NCBI GenBank assembly: GCA_019912425.1
Contig: JAIOIU010000126.1
Span: 1 to 32,518, forward strand
Source of the DNA: Candidatus Methylomirabilis tolerans
Lineage (GTDB): Bacteria; Methylomirabilota; Methylomirabilia; Methylomirabilales; Methylomirabilaceae
Length of the DNA stretch: 32,518 nucleotides
Direction of reading: 5' to 3'
The notes beneath the pieces were generated by a model, which saw nothing but the letters and a program-made list of their open reading frames with translations, was not told the origin of the DNA and did no database searches. A program made the position numbers and the translations under genes. Of the stretch, positions 31,424 through 32,518 are shown piece by piece (positions within the stretch are counted from its first letter, which is position 1; every line of letters starts with the position of its first letter).

Positions 31424-32278
31424 ATGGGGGGACGCGCGATGTCGAGACGGCACTTCCTCCGTCTCGCCTCCAGCCTGGCAGCGCTCGGGTACACTATACA
31501 AGAGGTTGGCCGGCTGGCCGATGCCTTTGCCTCTGAGTTGCCAGGCTCCAACGATCCGAGCGCTTCAACCTGCCGCGATCAGTCGTATTTGCCCAGTCTC
31601 CGGGTTCCGCCCGTCACGCGTAATGGCGCGCATGTCCCAATTGTTGCCGAAATGCGCCACCCGATGGAGCCCGATCACTATATCAAGAGTCTCCAGATTC
31701 TCAACGAAAGCGATCCGATCCCCTCAAAGGGGATCTTCTACTTCAGCCCGGCCAATGGGCGGGCTTATCTCTCCGTTCAAGCTCGCATGCACAGCGGCGC
31801 CTCCGCCGTGCGGGTCATTGCCGAGTGCACCCGCCATGGACGTTGGACAACAAGCCAACCCATTACGATTCCTGAAGGAGGGGGTGGGTGCGCAACCGCC
31901 GCTGAAGGGGGAGACAACGTACTCATGGATGACGCAATCCGTCCACCGGTCATCCGAATCCCCGAGTTGGTCGAGCGAGGGAAGATCAGACAGGGAGAGA
32001 TCATTCATGTGCAGGTGAAACTTAAGCATCCGAGCCGAACCGGTTTGGCTCTACAGGGCTCGGCGTTTGTTCAGACCGCCGACCCCTTTTACCTGAAAGA
32101 GATGAAGGTGTTGTATGGGGATCGCCTGGTAAGCCGTTACGAGATGACCCCCGCTATCAGCGACAGTCCATTTATGACCTTTACGTTGAGGGTGATGGAA
32201 GAATCGACCGTTCGGATCGTTGTGACCAACAGTCGCGGCCAGCAGTTCGAGACATCACACAAGATTGTGTTGGCTTAA
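31424..32278 (+). CDS. SoxY-SoxZ fusion carrier protein, Tat-exported
   Basis: A 284-residue fusion. Twin-arginine signal SRRHFLRLASSLAAL at residues 7-21. The SoxY-like domain (about 60-155) ends in ITIPEGGGGCATAA, where C156 corresponds to the sulfur-binding cysteine of SoxY's C-terminal GGCGG arm. The SoxZ-like domain (about 172-284) contains KIRQGEIIHVQVKLKHPSRT and the SPFMTFTLR strand. Such fusions are known as SoxYZ-like carriers associated with quinoprotein dehydrogenases; none of those enzymes lies in this window. ATG 31439 (MSRRHF) with GGGGGGA upstream is an equally good start. The carrier cysteine is in a linker rather than at a free C-terminus. Confidence 0.85.
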   Translation: MGGRAMSRRHFLRLASSLAALGYTIQEVGRLADAFASELPGSNDPSASTCRDQSYLPSLRVPPVTRNGAHVPIVAEMRHPMEPDHYIKSLQILNESDPIPSKGIFYFSPANGRAYLSVQARMHSGASAVRVIAECTRHGRWTTSQPITIPEGGGGCATAAEGGDNVLMDDAIRPPVIRIPELVERGKIRQGEIIHVQVKLKHPSRTGLALQGSAFVQTADPFYLKEMKVLYGDRLVSRYEMTPAISDSPFMTFTLRVMEESTVRIVVTNSRGQQFETSHKIVLA

Positions 32279-32391
32279 CTTGTGGTTCTTCCGGAATAAA
32301 CGTGGGTGGAGGCCGAGTCTTCAGTGCTGGACATGGACACACCCCCTTTGCCAAACGAGGCCATGAGGGGAGAGAAAAACCCCCTTCGATC

Positions 32392-32410
32392 CCCCCTTTG
32401 CTAAAGGGGG
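32392..32410. repeat. Dispersed palindrome CCCCCTTT-GCT-AAAGGGGG
   Basis: A perfect 8-bp inverted repeat with a three-base loop. It is the reverse complement of the copy at 14226-14244. It lies 114 bases after the SoxYZ stop and may act as a terminator for the exported-protein genes, but its recurrence marks it as a dispersed element. Between 32279 and 32391 I see no gene. Confidence 0.75.
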
Positions 32411-32518
32411 AGAAGAGGTAGATGCGCAAGCATGCAGTCCCCCCTCAGAACAAGGTGTCTGGCTGGCTCAAATTCATCCCCTGGAGAAAAGGTAGATGTG
32501 CAAGCATGTGGTCCCCCC
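32410..32518. repeat. Two 35-base direct repeats, 74 bases apart
   Basis: Copies at 32410-32444 and 32484-32518 agree at 31 of 35 positions. Both contain GGTAGATG, then GCAAGCATG, and end in TCCCCCC. The second runs to the window edge, so the array may continue. The first starts at the last base of the CCCCCTTT palindrome, suggesting palindrome and repeat form one unit. Confidence 0.7.

Overview
ORGANISM. The window reads as a chromosomal segment of a Gram-negative, aerobically respiring bacterium of moderately high GC. Pointers are an O-antigen or exopolysaccharide locus, a DUF748/AsmA-like envelope protein, an aa3-type cytochrome oxidase operon, Tat-exported periplasmic proteins and dispersed CCCCCTTT-type palindromes. 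The combination resembles NC10 (Methylomirabilota) or neighbouring lineages such as Nitrospirota. That is an impression from gene content; no marker gene here settles it.

LAYOUT. (1) 1-405: non-coding, with a degenerate GCAATCGACG repeat. (2) 406-14123: a surface-polysaccharide locus, all on the + strand and mostly with overlapping stop/start codons. It holds a Wzx-like flippase, at least seven family-4 glycosyltransferases, two paralogous SAM methyltransferases, an exported protein of unknown function and a Wzy/ligase-type membrane protein. Two neighbouring glycosyltransferases carry apparent one-base homopolymer frameshifts (T7 and C7), and a third is a decayed remnant. (3) 14124-14612: palindromic repeats and the C-terminal stub of a DUF4197 protein. 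(4) 14613-18415: a translationally coupled MscS channel and DUF748 protein. (5) 18608-21925: cytochrome c oxidase subunits II, I, III and IV behind a good sigma70-like promoter. (6) 21964-25646: glycine oxidase ThiO, an AAA/DUF4143 ATPase with a duplicated operator-like site at its start, a DUF2784 membrane protein and a small membrane protein on the - strand. (7) 25815-27688 (- strand): ctaA-ctaB, the heme A biosynthesis pair that serves the oxidase. (8) 27784-32278: five consecutive exported proteins: a seven-bladed YVTN propeller, a cupredoxin-like protein, a Tat metallophosphoesterase, a SoxA/TsdA-like monoheme cytochrome c and a SoxY-SoxZ fusion. (9) 32279-32518: repeats.

HOW IT FITS TOGETHER. 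Region 2 would build and export a heteropolymer: glycosyltransferases assemble the unit, the flippase moves it and the Wzy-like protein polymerises or ligates it. Regions 5 and 7 make a terminal oxidase and its heme. Region 8 looks like a periplasmic redox and carrier module. It has a Sox-like carrier, a Sox-like cytochrome and a hydrolase from the same superfamily as SoxB, but no recognisable SoxCD, SoxB or SoxX within the window. It is the best candidate here for an undescribed system.
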